Below, in pieces: positions 25,205 through 33,324 of a stretch of 51,978 nucleotides of DNA. The notes below the pieces were generated by a model, which searched no databases, had not been told where the DNA came from, and saw only the letters and a list, made by a program, of their open reading frames with translations. A program made the position numbers and the translations under genes. Numbering within the stretch: position 1 is the stretch's first letter; each line of letters begins with the position of its first letter. Location of the stretch: NCBI GenBank assembly GCA_026414385.1, contig JAOAJC010000004.1, forward strand, positions 1-51,978. The letters run 5' to 3'. This DNA comes from Candidatus Pacearchaeota archaeon (lineage in GTDB: Archaea; Nanobdellota; Nanobdellia; Pacearchaeales; GW2011-AR1).

Positions 25205-25612
25205 TTAAGAAAGACAAAGTTCTCCATTTACATAAATCTTACTAATATCTTTCTCCTTTGATTTTTTTAAATATTCACAATATTTATCTCGCGTGTAATC
25301 CCCACTTAATTTAGTGCAATCAATTTGCGCCCCGCTTGGTTTAACTCTTTTGTCCTCACAATTCATGTATTCTGTTCCACTATCAGTTTTTATTTTCCTA
25401 AATTGGCAATAATCTATATTAAAATCTTGTTCAGCATACATAATACAAGCCTTTTGCAATGCCTGCACATCACCCGGCGCAAATTTTAATTTTCCAAATA
25501 TAGTATCCCATCCGATACTAAATCCTAAAACTAATATCACCAACACAATAACACCTAACACAATAAGAATAAGCGTAGTAACACTCATTTCTTGCCCCTT
25601 TTTGTTTATCAT
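25205..25612 (-). CDS. Class III signal-peptide pilin-like protein, 135 aa
   Basis: The leader INKKGQEMS is followed by a hydrophobic helix (VTTLILIVLGVIVLVILVLG), the layout of an archaeal prepilin cut after KKG. The mature part has six cysteines (CIMYAEQDFNIDYC, NCEDK, DC, KYC, LCLS), so several disulphides are likely outside the cell. This high cysteine density and its own promoter (TTTATAAA 23-30 bases before ATG 25612) make it a good candidate for a main or structural subunit. It is the pilin-like gene nearest to the prepilin peptidase. Confidence 0.8.
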   Translation of the reverse strand: MINKKGQEMSVTTLILIVLGVIVLVILVLGFSIGWDTIFGKLKFAPGDVQALQKACIMYAEQDFNIDYCQFRKIKTDSGTEYMNCEDKRVKPSGAQIDCTKLSGDYTRDKYCEYLKKSKEKDISKIYVNGELCLS

Positions 25613-25802
25613 ATCCAAATCAAATACCTCTTATTTATAAATCTTTTCTCTCACGCGCCCACACATTTCTAAGCCATTTGCCTTACTGATAATTCCAAAA
25701 TTTTATAATTTTTATTTAATTGTAAATTCTCCTATTCCCCAATACATCTATCAAATTACCACAAATTCATGCAAATATTTTATAAACAAAAACTTCCCCA
25801 CT

Positions 25803-26279
25803 TTATTTATTACGAATATCACAATTCTCTAAAAAATTTCCCTTTTCATCAAACTCCATGCAAATGTCAAAATGCCTTGTCACACGATTATAATCAAATT
25901 CTTCTTCAACAAACAAATCCTTTATTTCAAGAACATACTTTCCGTTGTTCTTTTCAAATTTAAATTCTCCATTTCTTACTCTAGCAAAAAAGTTCCCGAA
26001 TTCTACTACATTTATCTCACTCGCCTTTGAGATAGCAATAAAATCTTCCCTTATATTACCATTTCTTTTAATGCTCTCTTCTGCAAAAAATTTTGCCTTT
26101 GATTTTACATAACCTTCGCCCAAATCTATTGTTCTCATAATTTGATCGGTTTTTTCACTATTAACTCTTAAAGAACCATTAAAACTCAGAAAAACAAAAA
26201 GCGCACTTATCACTAAAGCCAAGGCTACAACTATAATTATTACGCTCGGCACATCTCCTTTCTTATTCATTTTATTCAT
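25803..26279 (-). CDS. Class III signal-peptide pilin-like protein, about 158 aa
   Basis: The leader NKMNKKGDVPS is followed by a hydrophobic helix (VIIIVVALALVISALFVFLS). The mature domain is mixed alpha/beta with a late cysteine pair (DICMEFDEKGNFLENCDI). ATG 26279 overlaps the 3' end of the preceding gene by 8 bases; ATG 26270 would work as well. It is the last gene of a chain of overlapping frames, so one polycistronic mRNA is likely. No named pilin family is recognised. Confidence 0.78.
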   Translation of the reverse strand: MNKMNKKGDVPSVIIIVVALALVISALFVFLSFNGSLRVNSEKTDQIMRTIDLGEGYVKSKAKFFAEESIKRNGNIREDFIAISKASEINVVEFGNFFARVRNGEFKFEKNNGKYVLEIKDLFVEEEFDYNRVTRHFDICMEFDEKGNFLENCDIRNK

Positions 26280-26874
26280 TTTTACAATATTCAAAAGGAC
26301 ACTCCCCATAATATGATTGAATTTTTTTTACTCCAAAAAACCCACCCTTAACTATCGTAAAATTATAATTATTAATTAAATTCATATGTTTAGAAGTAAA
26401 AAATAAATTATTAAGCAGTTTTTCTCTTTCCCCTATTCTACAAATCCCATAAGAACCGCTCATAAGATTTTCTTCATCAACCACAAGGAAATATATACAA
26501 TTACTTGCCATTTTATTTTTCTCAAAATCTTCTCTTGTTATCAAAACCAATTTTTGCATCTCTTCTCTTCTTGGTTCTTTGAATTTTTCTATCAAGAAAC
26601 CAAAATATGCAGAATCTTTATTTATTAATGCATCAAAAAAACTAATATTTTTCAAATCCCCATTCTCATCACCAATCTCAATGTTCCTTAACAAAATCTC
26701 CATATTAGAATAAGAAAAAAGCGTTGTTCTTTTACTTTCAATAGAGGGAGATTTCAAACCAGAAATCGCAAAACTCATTGCAAGATAAATTACGATTATG
26801 ACAAATATAAAAATCATTACAGGCAAACTAGTCAAAAACTTTCCCAACTGTGCTTTTTTATTTATTTTCCTCAT
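26272..26874 (-). CDS. Class III signal-peptide pilin-like protein, 200 aa
   Basis: The leader MRKINKKAQLGK is followed by a hydrophobic helix (LPVMIFIFVIIVIYLAMSFA). The mature domain of about 165 residues includes a pair of cysteines near the end (YGECPFEYCKNE). KKAQ in place of KKGQ is an accepted variation of the class III cleavage site. The ATG overlaps the stop of the preceding gene (ATGA, 4 bases), and its own end overlaps the next. It is probably a minor pilin or pseudopilin. Confidence 0.78.
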   Translation of the reverse strand: MRKINKKAQLGKFLTSLPVMIFIFVIIVIYLAMSFAISGLKSPSIESKRTTLFSYSNMEILLRNIEIGDENGDLKNISFFDALINKDSAYFGFLIEKFKEPRREEMQKLVLITREDFEKNKMASNCIYFLVVDEENLMSGSYGICRIGEREKLLNNLFFTSKHMNLINNYNFTIVKGGFFGVKKIQSYYGECPFEYCKNE

Positions 26875-27320
26875 TTTTCAACCTCAATACGCTGATTAGA
26901 TGCAACAATTATCTTATATTTTCCAAAAACCTTAACAAAACATTTTGGATATTCCTCAGATTTTTCTATTTCCTTTCCCTCACACAATGTAACATCACCA
27001 TAACTATACAAAACATCATTACCATCCAAAACCCTTATAGCATTTGTCTTCTCAAAAACCTCTTTTTTTATACCACAAGCTGAATAAAAATTGTTTTTTA
27101 TTTGTTCAATATTGTCACTCTCAGCAATACATCTCTCAACCTTATAACTAATTAAATTAGCTTCTCTTTCTCTAAAATCATATTCTTTTCCAAAAAAAAT
27201 GTAAATCCCCCCAACAATTCCCAACCCAATTATAATTAACAAAAAAATAAAATAAAACAACATCATCTGTTTTCCCAACTGCCCTTTCTTATTTTTTTTA
27301 TTTTTTATTATCTCACGCAT
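26871..27320 (-). CDS. Class III signal-peptide pilin-like protein, 149 aa
   Basis: The leader NKKNKKGQLGKQM precedes a hydrophobic helix (FYFIFLLIIIGLGIVGGIYI). Three cysteine-containing segments follow (ERCIAESD, YSACGIKK, VTLCEGKE, and KCFVKV). The start overlaps the upstream gene by 8 bases and its stop overlaps the downstream ATG by 4, so the genes are translationally coupled. Size and layout fit a minor pilin. Confidence 0.78.
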   Translation of the reverse strand: MREIIKNKKNKKGQLGKQMMLFYFIFLLIIIGLGIVGGIYIFFGKEYDFREREANLISYKVERCIAESDNIEQIKNNFYSACGIKKEVFEKTNAIRVLDGNDVLYSYGDVTLCEGKEIEKSEEYPKCFVKVFGKYKIIVASNQRIEVEK

Positions 27321-27738
27321 TTTCGCTCCCTGTTATGTTAAATTTAAGCAAGTTTCTTGGTATGCTATAATCTACCTCAATTCTCTGCCCAACAACACGA
27401 ACATCATTGAAATAACTATAACAACTTCTTCCACGCGGGCTTAATTTCACGCAAATTTTATTATTTAGATTATCAAACCAAAAAATCTCGCTCGGTTTTA
27501 AAAACCCATTTGCCTTTGCTGTTTTCATTAGTTTATGCACATCCAAAACAACTACATCCCCTGGCTTTGCCAAATCAACAATTTTTGCAATTTCTTTAGC
27601 ATAATAATCTTCCCAAAAAACAGCACTGTTTGATTGTTTCCACACCACCCCAAACATACCTAAAATAAAAATCATCAATATTATCAAATAAACAACATTA
27701 TCCATTAAAACATCACCAACAGATGCTCTTTTATTCAT
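27313..27738 (-). CDS. Class III signal-peptide pilin-like protein, 141 aa
   Basis: The leader MNKRASVGDVLMDN is followed by a hydrophobic helix (VVYLIILMIFILGMFGVVW). RASVGD is a less typical cleavage region; processing by the nearby peptidase is inferred. The mature part is beta-rich with two cysteines (KICVKLSPRGRSCYSY). It lies one base downstream of the preceding gene and overlaps the next by 8 bases. Confidence 0.75.
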   Translation of the reverse strand: MNKRASVGDVLMDNVVYLIILMIFILGMFGVVWKQSNSAVFWEDYYAKEIAKIVDLAKPGDVVVLDVHKLMKTAKANGFLKPSEIFWFDNLNNKICVKLSPRGRSCYSYFNDVRVVGQRIEVDYSIPRNLLKFNITGSENA

Positions 27739-27739
27739 T

Positions 27740-28456
27740 TTATTTCTCCTCCTCTAATCTAAATCCAAATATCCCAAAAGGATATAATTTCGCATCAACA
27801 TATATCACATGCGTCTGAAATATTTTCAAATACGACTTTCCATCCCTCTTTTCTTTTTTTAGTTCAATCTCATTAATATCGTCCGGAATTAAAACAAAAT
27901 TAACCTCAAGTTTAGGATTTTGAATAGGGGAAGTAAACCATCGGCTATAAAAACCAACCCCCAGTTTACTTTCTAAATTTATTATACTACCAACACTTAC
28001 TTCATCAACATCAACTTTCCTACAAAACCCGTTTTTTTGACAAGCATCCCTAAAAACCCTTACTTTATCACCCACTTCTTGTTTAAAAAACCCCAAACTT
28101 CCAATATTAAATCTAAAAGCCCTTGCGGGATCATCCACCTTACAAATACAAACACAACTATCAAAATAACACTTGTCAGGCCTACCAATCTCATCTTTAC
28201 TCCATCCAACAATAAACCAACTCAATGGAGTTTTCATCTTAAATCCTTGTATTAAAAACTTCCCGCTCTGCCCCTCTTGCAATAAACTAACTCTTCCAAC
28301 AACATCATCAATCATTTTTTTTGCATTTTCACTCTCCTGTCCAATCGTTATCTGATAAATTTTATACGCCCCATAAACAATAATCAAAATTGCAATTACA
28401 GCAATTATCACTTCAGGAACATTTTCTCTTAAATCTCCTTTTTTCTTAATTTCCAT
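27740..28456 (-). CDS. Class III signal-peptide pilin-like protein, 238 aa
   Basis: The leader EIKKKGDLREN precedes a hydrophobic helix (VIIAVIAILIIVYGAYKIY). The ectodomain is large, with a cysteine cluster (CYFDSCVCICK near residue 97, and CQKNGFC near residue 139) and a beta-rich C-terminal half. The cysteine cluster suggests a disulphide-knotted tip domain. It is one base from each neighbour, so it is part of one operon. Confidence 0.78.
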   Translation of the reverse strand: MEIKKKGDLRENVPEVIIAVIAILIIVYGAYKIYQITIGQESENAKKMIDDVVGRVSLLQEGQSGKFLIQGFKMKTPLSWFIVGWSKDEIGRPDKCYFDSCVCICKVDDPARAFRFNIGSLGFFKQEVGDKVRVFRDACQKNGFCRKVDVDEVSVGSIINLESKLGVGFYSRWFTSPIQNPKLEVNFVLIPDDINEIELKKEKRDGKSYLKIFQTHVIYVDAKLYPFGIFGFRLEEEK

Positions 28457-28457
28457 A

Positions 28458-29492
28458 TTAAGGACTTCCTTCCAAATAAGTGCATAATCGTTTTATATTC
28501 GTATATGAATAAGGCACTACCTGCACCAACGAACATCCTTTCGACTCATCCTTCCCAATAAGGCTTGTTTCCAAACTTCCGCAATATCCTGCAGCAATCT
28601 CTTGGCTCTGCCAATTATTATAAGCTGCCATTCCAACCCCTGTTGCAGCAGCAACAGCCACAATTTTAATTCCTGTTGCAGTTAGCACCAATCTTTTTGC
28701 AAGGTTCCCTATACCAGGAGTAATAAACGCAGTTCCAGCAACTAAAAAAGCATCGCTTCCCAAATTTGAAATAGCCTCTCCAAACCCGATTGTTTTTATT
28801 TGTGAAAAAACAACAGAAACTTGTTTTTCATCCTGAATATCTAAATTAATGCCTTCTGCTTTTGCTTTATCCACTTCATAAATAGCACTATCAACCTTTG
28901 GATAACTCCTTACACCTTTGTCAGTCATCTTCTCCAAATAAGTTAAATCACTTCCAGGAATCTTTGTTGTTCTCATATACTCTCTTATATTTATTTTATC
29001 AATAATGTTTTTACTCACACTCTTATCTAATGCCAATCGCGAACAAATAACACAAGTAGGTTTTGCTATATCCATTGCCCTTGATTGAGCATAACTACCA
29101 AACAAATCTAACTTTCCTTCACCCATCATTTTCCAACAAGAAAAAAGTTCCTCTGTTGTAGTTTTCTCAATTAATCTCACTGCCTCGTTCTCATCTTTAG
29201 GTAATTGCACTATTTCTGGTTTTTCAACAGCAAAAGAATCCTCGCATTTCCCACTACCAGAAGTTATGCATATTTTCTTTGTTTTACATTTTAAAGGCAT
29301 ATAAGATTTTGCCGCCTCAGTTAATTGACTACCAGTCGCCCTTGCCAAAACACTCAAATGACATGTCTCTTCCTCGCTATAACCTTTCCAATCCCACAAT
29401 GCCAAAAATCCCAAAACAACAATAAAACTCAATACAGCAACAATAATTAATGCTATCTCTCTCGAAGTTAAATCCCCTCTCTTTGATATCAT
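28458..29492 (-). CDS. Class III signal-peptide protein with extra C-terminal hydrophobic region, 344 aa
   Basis: The leader MISKRGDLTSRE is followed by a hydrophobic helix (IALIIVAVLSFIVVLGFLAL). Four cysteines occur early (ETCHLS, LKCKTKKICITSGSGKCE) and a CVIC motif near residue 147. Unlike the others it has a second hydrophobic, alanine/glycine-rich stretch near residues 250-300 (FLVAGTAFITPGIGN, then IKIVAVAAATGVGMAA) that may insert in the membrane. It heads the chain of six close-packed pilin-like genes. Its role is unknown; a membrane anchor for the filament is one option. Confidence 0.75.
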   Translation of the reverse strand: MISKRGDLTSREIALIIVAVLSFIVVLGFLALWDWKGYSEEETCHLSVLARATGSQLTEAAKSYMPLKCKTKKICITSGSGKCEDSFAVEKPEIVQLPKDENEAVRLIEKTTTEELFSCWKMMGEGKLDLFGSYAQSRAMDIAKPTCVICSRLALDKSVSKNIIDKINIREYMRTTKIPGSDLTYLEKMTDKGVRSYPKVDSAIYEVDKAKAEGINLDIQDEKQVSVVFSQIKTIGFGEAISNLGSDAFLVAGTAFITPGIGNLAKRLVLTATGIKIVAVAAATGVGMAAYNNWQSQEIAAGYCGSLETSLIGKDESKGCSLVQVVPYSYTNIKRLCTYLEGSP

Positions 29493-29646
29493 AATCTAAC
29501 CTATTCTTTTATATTATTAAACTTAACTTATCACAAAAACAAAATACTCAATTTAAAATATCAAACTTAATCAAAAACAAACCAATCATTATAATCCAAT
29601 TTATACTTACTAATTTACACAAAATAGTTCTTAATTAAAACCCTTA

Positions 29647-29760
29647 TCATCCAACTATTTTCTTAATCAAAAAATAAGCAGCAGCAATCCCAATTGCCAA
29701 AAATACTGCCCATTGTAAAATATTCATCAGCGCCTCATAAGTCAATCCCTTTTTGTTCAT
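29647..29760 (-). CDS. Miniature class III signal-peptide protein, 37 aa
   Basis: ATG 29760 opens a 37-codon frame: leader MNKKGLTYEALM, hydrophobic helix (WAVFLAIGIAAAYFLI), basic end KKIVG. It has the pilin-type N-terminus but almost no ectodomain. Its ATG lies one base after the stop of the 261-residue pilin-like gene, so it is probably coupled to it. Such a peptide could fill gaps in a filament core or regulate assembly; this is inference. Confidence 0.65.
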   Translation of the reverse strand: MNKKGLTYEALMNILQWAVFLAIGIAAAYFLIKKIVG

Positions 29761-29761
29761 T

Positions 29762-30547
29762 TTAACAATCCTTATTGTCTCTAGGTTTTTTTAAATCAAT
29801 AATTAAATCCCCAACACTTCCCTTATTAATGCAGAATTTTTTCAACTCTTTCTGATTATTTAAATTTAAAAACTCTAATGTTAATGGTTTCTTTAAAGAA
29901 TAATCTCTCACCACATCAACAAATTCACTAAGGCAAATAGCTGCAGGCCCGCCAACCACAATAGGTTCGCAAACCAATGTTTTAAATATAATGCCTTTTA
30001 CCTCGCAAAACTCTATACTGTTTGTAACTAAATCATACCTATAATGCGGCCCACCACCCCCATAAATATCATATTCTCGTTTAGATTTACCAACCTCTTG
30101 AAGCCCAAACCTTACTATCCCATTTTCTGCATAATATGCATAACACTCAAAATTCTTCCCCTCATAAGACATTATTTGACTTCTTGTTGTAAGAAAAAAA
30201 TCATTCCAATAATGTTTTATAAACTTGTTCTTAATTTCAGAAACTTTTATTTTAAACTCTCCAACCTCTACTTCACTACCATCATCTAACTTTATCCACT
30301 CAAAACCATCATAATAAAAAACATTTTGTGTCCTTATCTCAAATTTTACTTTCAACTCATCACTCTCTGTTTTAATCGTTGTTTGATTAAAATCAGGCAA
30401 AAACCTAAATAAAGAAGTTATCTCAGGCCAATAATTAACAACACCTAAAATAACAATAACCAAAACAAATGCTGCAATAATCGCAACAATTATGCCTGTC
30501 CTTGGTTCAGCCTCATCACCTTTTTTATTCATAAAATTATTTCTCAT
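29762..30547 (-). CDS. Class III signal-peptide pilin-like protein, 261 aa
   Basis: The leader MNKKGDEAEPRT (from the second methionine) precedes a hydrophobic helix (IIVAIIAAFVLVIVILGVV). The ectodomain is beta-rich with late cysteines (FCEVKG, LVCEPIVVGGPAAICL, KFCINK, KDC). The ATG at 30547 overlaps the stop of the preceding 53-residue gene (ATGA), typical of translational coupling. A start at ATG 30532 would also keep the signal intact. Confidence 0.78.
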   Translation of the reverse strand: MRNNFMNKKGDEAEPRTGIIVAIIAAFVLVIVILGVVNYWPEITSLFRFLPDFNQTTIKTESDELKVKFEIRTQNVFYYDGFEWIKLDDGSEVEVGEFKIKVSEIKNKFIKHYWNDFFLTTRSQIMSYEGKNFECYAYYAENGIVRFGLQEVGKSKREYDIYGGGGPHYRYDLVTNSIEFCEVKGIIFKTLVCEPIVVGGPAAICLSEFVDVVRDYSLKKPLTLEFLNLNNQKELKKFCINKGSVGDLIIDLKKPRDNKDC

Positions 30548-30705
30548 TTCCCAAACCTCAATATATTTTTTAAATACTCAATAGCAGAAATTCCCTTCCA
30601 CCTCAATAACAAAATTAATGCAACAAGCAAAATAAGAATAGCAACAACAATAATCCAAGGAATTAACGTTGACCATATCTGCCCTTTCCTCTTTTTTCCA
30701 ACCAT
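30544..30705 (-). CDS. Small class III signal-like membrane protein, 53 aa
   Basis: The basic leader MVGKKRKGQIWS resembles a class III signal (KGQ) and is followed by a hydrophobic helix (LIPWIIVVAILILLVALILL). A short basic tail (RWKGISAIEYLKNILRFGK) completes the protein. It is the first gene of the pilin-like operon, with a TTTAATAA box 22-29 bases upstream, and overlaps the 261-residue gene by 4 bases. With no ectodomain, it is either a minimal pilin or a membrane assembly factor. Confidence 0.65.
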   Translation of the reverse strand: MVGKKRKGQIWSTLIPWIIVVAILILLVALILLLRWKGISAIEYLKNILRFGK

Positions 30706-30726
30706 AAATACACCAATTAATCCATG

Positions 30727-30734
30727 TTATTAAA
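30727..30734 (-). promoter_or_regulatory. TATA box of the pilin-like operon
   Basis: TTTAATAA on the minus strand, 22-29 bases before ATG 30705. The spacer to the divergent platform gene is about 250 bases. Confidence 0.55.
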
Positions 30735-30952
30735 CATTTCCAATAACTAATAACAATTTTCAAGCCCTAAAATCCAAAAAACACCTCTTTTAATTACTTT
30801 TTAATTTCTCCCAATCAAACCCCCACATAACAAACTTTTCAATCACTCACAAAACATGTTATTAACTCAAAATAATGCTAACCTTCCCCTTATAAACATT
30901 TGTTCAGCAAATCTTTATAATCTATATTCAGTTAATATTACTAATAAAAAAG

Positions 30953-33079
30953 ATGGATAACACTAAACAAATTCTTGAAAAATACAGCAAAAAGTTTGAA
31001 TCAGAACTCTCTTCTTTTTCCCCAAAAGAATCCTCAGAATACTCTCGTTTTAAAGAAGAAATGGTTCATAAACTCTCCTCTTATGAAAGATGGGCAAAAT
31101 CACTCGGCAACCTTATAACAATAAAAGTTGCTGAAAAAGACAGAATAAGGATTCAAAAATATCTTGATATCGCTCATTTAGATGTAACTCCTTCGCAAGC
31201 ACTTACTCTTTCGGCTCTATCAATGTTCTCTGTCTTCTTTGCCACAGTTCTAATTTCAATTGCACTCTATCTTATCTATCCACAAGCCTCAAACATTTTA
31301 CTCTTTGCTTTTCTCGGCACAATTGCCTCACTATTTATTTTTTATTATACTTATAGCATGCCTCAAAGATTGGCAAATGCCTGGCGCCTAAAAGCCTCTT
31401 CTCAAATGGTTCCAGCTGTTCTTTATGTTGTTGTCTACATGAAACACACTTCTAATTTAGAAAAAGCAATAGAATTCGCCTCACAACACTTAGAAGGCCC
31501 TCTTGCCTTAGATTTCAAAAAAATTTTCTATGATGTTGAAATAGGAAAATTCTCCACAATAAAAGATTCTTTGGAATCTTATTTAGAATCTTGGCGCGAC
31601 TATGCTCCGGAATTCATAGAATCCTTCCATCTTATTGAATCTTCTCTTTTTGAACCATCAGAATCAAGAAGAATTGAAATCTTAGAAAAATCACTTCAAG
31701 TTATTCTTGATGGAGTTTATGAAAAAATGCTAAAATACTCAAGAGAAATCCGCTCGCCTTTAACAAATGTCTATATGCTTGGTATTATTCTTCCAACACT
31801 CGCTCTCGCTCTTCTCCCGCTCGCCTCAACCCTTCTCGGTGGCATAATAAGATTTCCACATATTTTTGTAATTTTTAATATAATTATCCCATTCTTTGTA
31901 TATTACCTAACTTCTGAAATTTTGTTAAAGCGCCCAGGTGGTTATGGTGAAACCTCTGTTCTTGAACTAAATCCAGAATACGAAAAATTTATCTCAAAAA
32001 AACCTTTGTTTATAGCATTTCTTATCGTATTTCCTCTAATTATTATTGGAATCTCCCCATATATCTCCCATTTCATTTTTAACAAAGATTTCACACCCCT
32101 CTCTTTTAACATAGAACTCGCTCAAGATATGAAATTTTTTGATTTCAAGAAAATTAATAATTCAACAATAGGCCCATTTGGACCAATAGCGGCAATTCTC
32201 TCTCTATTTATCCCATTGTCCATCGCTTTATTCTTCTCAATTGCGTACACCCAAAAAACAAAACCACTTATAAAAACAAGAGAAGACACAAAAATCCTTG
32301 AAGAAGAATTTACAAACTCTTTGTTTCAATTAGGCAATCGTTTAGGTGACGGGATTCCAGCAGAAATAGCGTTTGCAAAAGTCGCAGAATCAACAAAAGG
32401 ACAAAAAACAGAAGGTTTCTTTGCTCTGGTTAATCAAAACATTCAACAACTCGGCATGTCTGTAGAAAGAGCGATTTTTGATAGTCGGAGAGGTGCAATA
32501 ATCTATTACCCTTCTGCCCTTATCTCTACCTCAATGCGAATTCTAATTGAAGCAGTTAAAAAAGGTTTGCAAGTAGCAGCCCGTTCATTAATGTCTATTT
32601 CTGATTATATTAAAAACATCCAAAAAATAAATCAAAGACTAAGAGATTTGCTTGCGGAAGTTATTTCTGATATGAAATCAAACATGACTTTCCTTGCCCC
32701 ATTATTAGCAGGCATTGTAGTTGGTTTATCCACAATGATAACCATTATTTTGAACAAGCTCCAAACAATGCAAGCAGCTGCAGCATCTGGCGAAGCAATA
32801 GCAGGATTTGGCAATATTGCAGATATAACAAGATTATTTGATGTGACCCAAATGATACCGCCTTATCATTTGCAAATAGTCATAGGGATATATCTAATAG
32901 AAATAATTTTTATCCTAACCTCTGCATTAGTAACAGTAGATTCGGGCAAAGACCCTCTAAAAGAAAAAGCAATTTTAGCCTCCAATCTAAAAACAGGTAT
33001 TTTGCTTTACACGATAGTTTCCTTTATCTCAATTCTTCTCTTAACACTTCTCGCAGCAATCGCGCTAAGTGGAATGTAA
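30953..33079 (+). CDS. TadC/GspF-like platform protein with two T2SSF domains, 708 aa
   Basis: The inner-membrane platform of type IV filament systems. An N-terminal charged helix (residues 1-60) leads to membrane segments near 80-130, a first cytoplasmic T2SSF domain (about 140-265, with AVLYVVVYMKHTSNLEKAIEFA), and paired membrane segments near 275-330. A central pair follows near 350-420. A second T2SSF domain (about 440-580, with FTNSLFQLGNRLGDGIPAEIAF) and final membrane helices complete it. The double domain is the archaeal arrangement. It is divergent from the pilin-like operon and convergent with the ATPase gene, which suggests one system. Confidence 0.88.
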   Translation: MDNTKQILEKYSKKFESELSSFSPKESSEYSRFKEEMVHKLSSYERWAKSLGNLITIKVAEKDRIRIQKYLDIAHLDVTPSQALTLSALSMFSVFFATVLISIALYLIYPQASNILLFAFLGTIASLFIFYYTYSMPQRLANAWRLKASSQMVPAVLYVVVYMKHTSNLEKAIEFASQHLEGPLALDFKKIFYDVEIGKFSTIKDSLESYLESWRDYAPEFIESFHLIESSLFEPSESRRIEILEKSLQVILDGVYEKMLKYSREIRSPLTNVYMLGIILPTLALALLPLASTLLGGIIRFPHIFVIFNIIIPFFVYYLTSEILLKRPGGYGETSVLELNPEYEKFISKKPLFIAFLIVFPLIIIGISPYISHFIFNKDFTPLSFNIELAQDMKFFDFKKINNSTIGPFGPIAAILSLFIPLSIALFFSIAYTQKTKPLIKTREDTKILEEEFTNSLFQLGNRLGDGIPAEIAFAKVAESTKGQKTEGFFALVNQNIQQLGMSVERAIFDSRRGAIIYYPSALISTSMRILIEAVKKGLQVAARSLMSISDYIKNIQKINQRLRDLLAEVISDMKSNMTFLAPLLAGIVVGLSTMITIILNKLQTMQAAAASGEAIAGFGNIADITRLFDVTQMIPPYHLQIVIGIYLIEIIFILTSALVTVDSGKDPLKEKAILASNLKTGILLYTIVSFISILLLTLLAAIALSGM

Positions 33080-33324
33080 ATATAGAATTAATAACAAAGA
33101 GAGAATACTTATAACTCAAGTTTAGAAAATATAACTTAATTACATCTTTTATCATATTTTTAAAATTAGATTATAGTGCAAAAATAGAAAGAAAAATTTG
33201 AATATTCAAAAATAAACTTATTTAAAATAAATCTTGCATCAATAATTCCATTAATACTTCAATAAATCATTCAAACAACTCGCCAACCAATTATTAATTC
33301 TTTTTTATCACTATGTTCATTAAA

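Noticed and set aside
24005-33079. Calling the filament locus an archaellum operon
   Set aside because: No FlaH-, FlaF- or FlaG-like gene was seen and the pilin-like proteins are not archaellin-like; only ATPase, platform and peptidase are shared.
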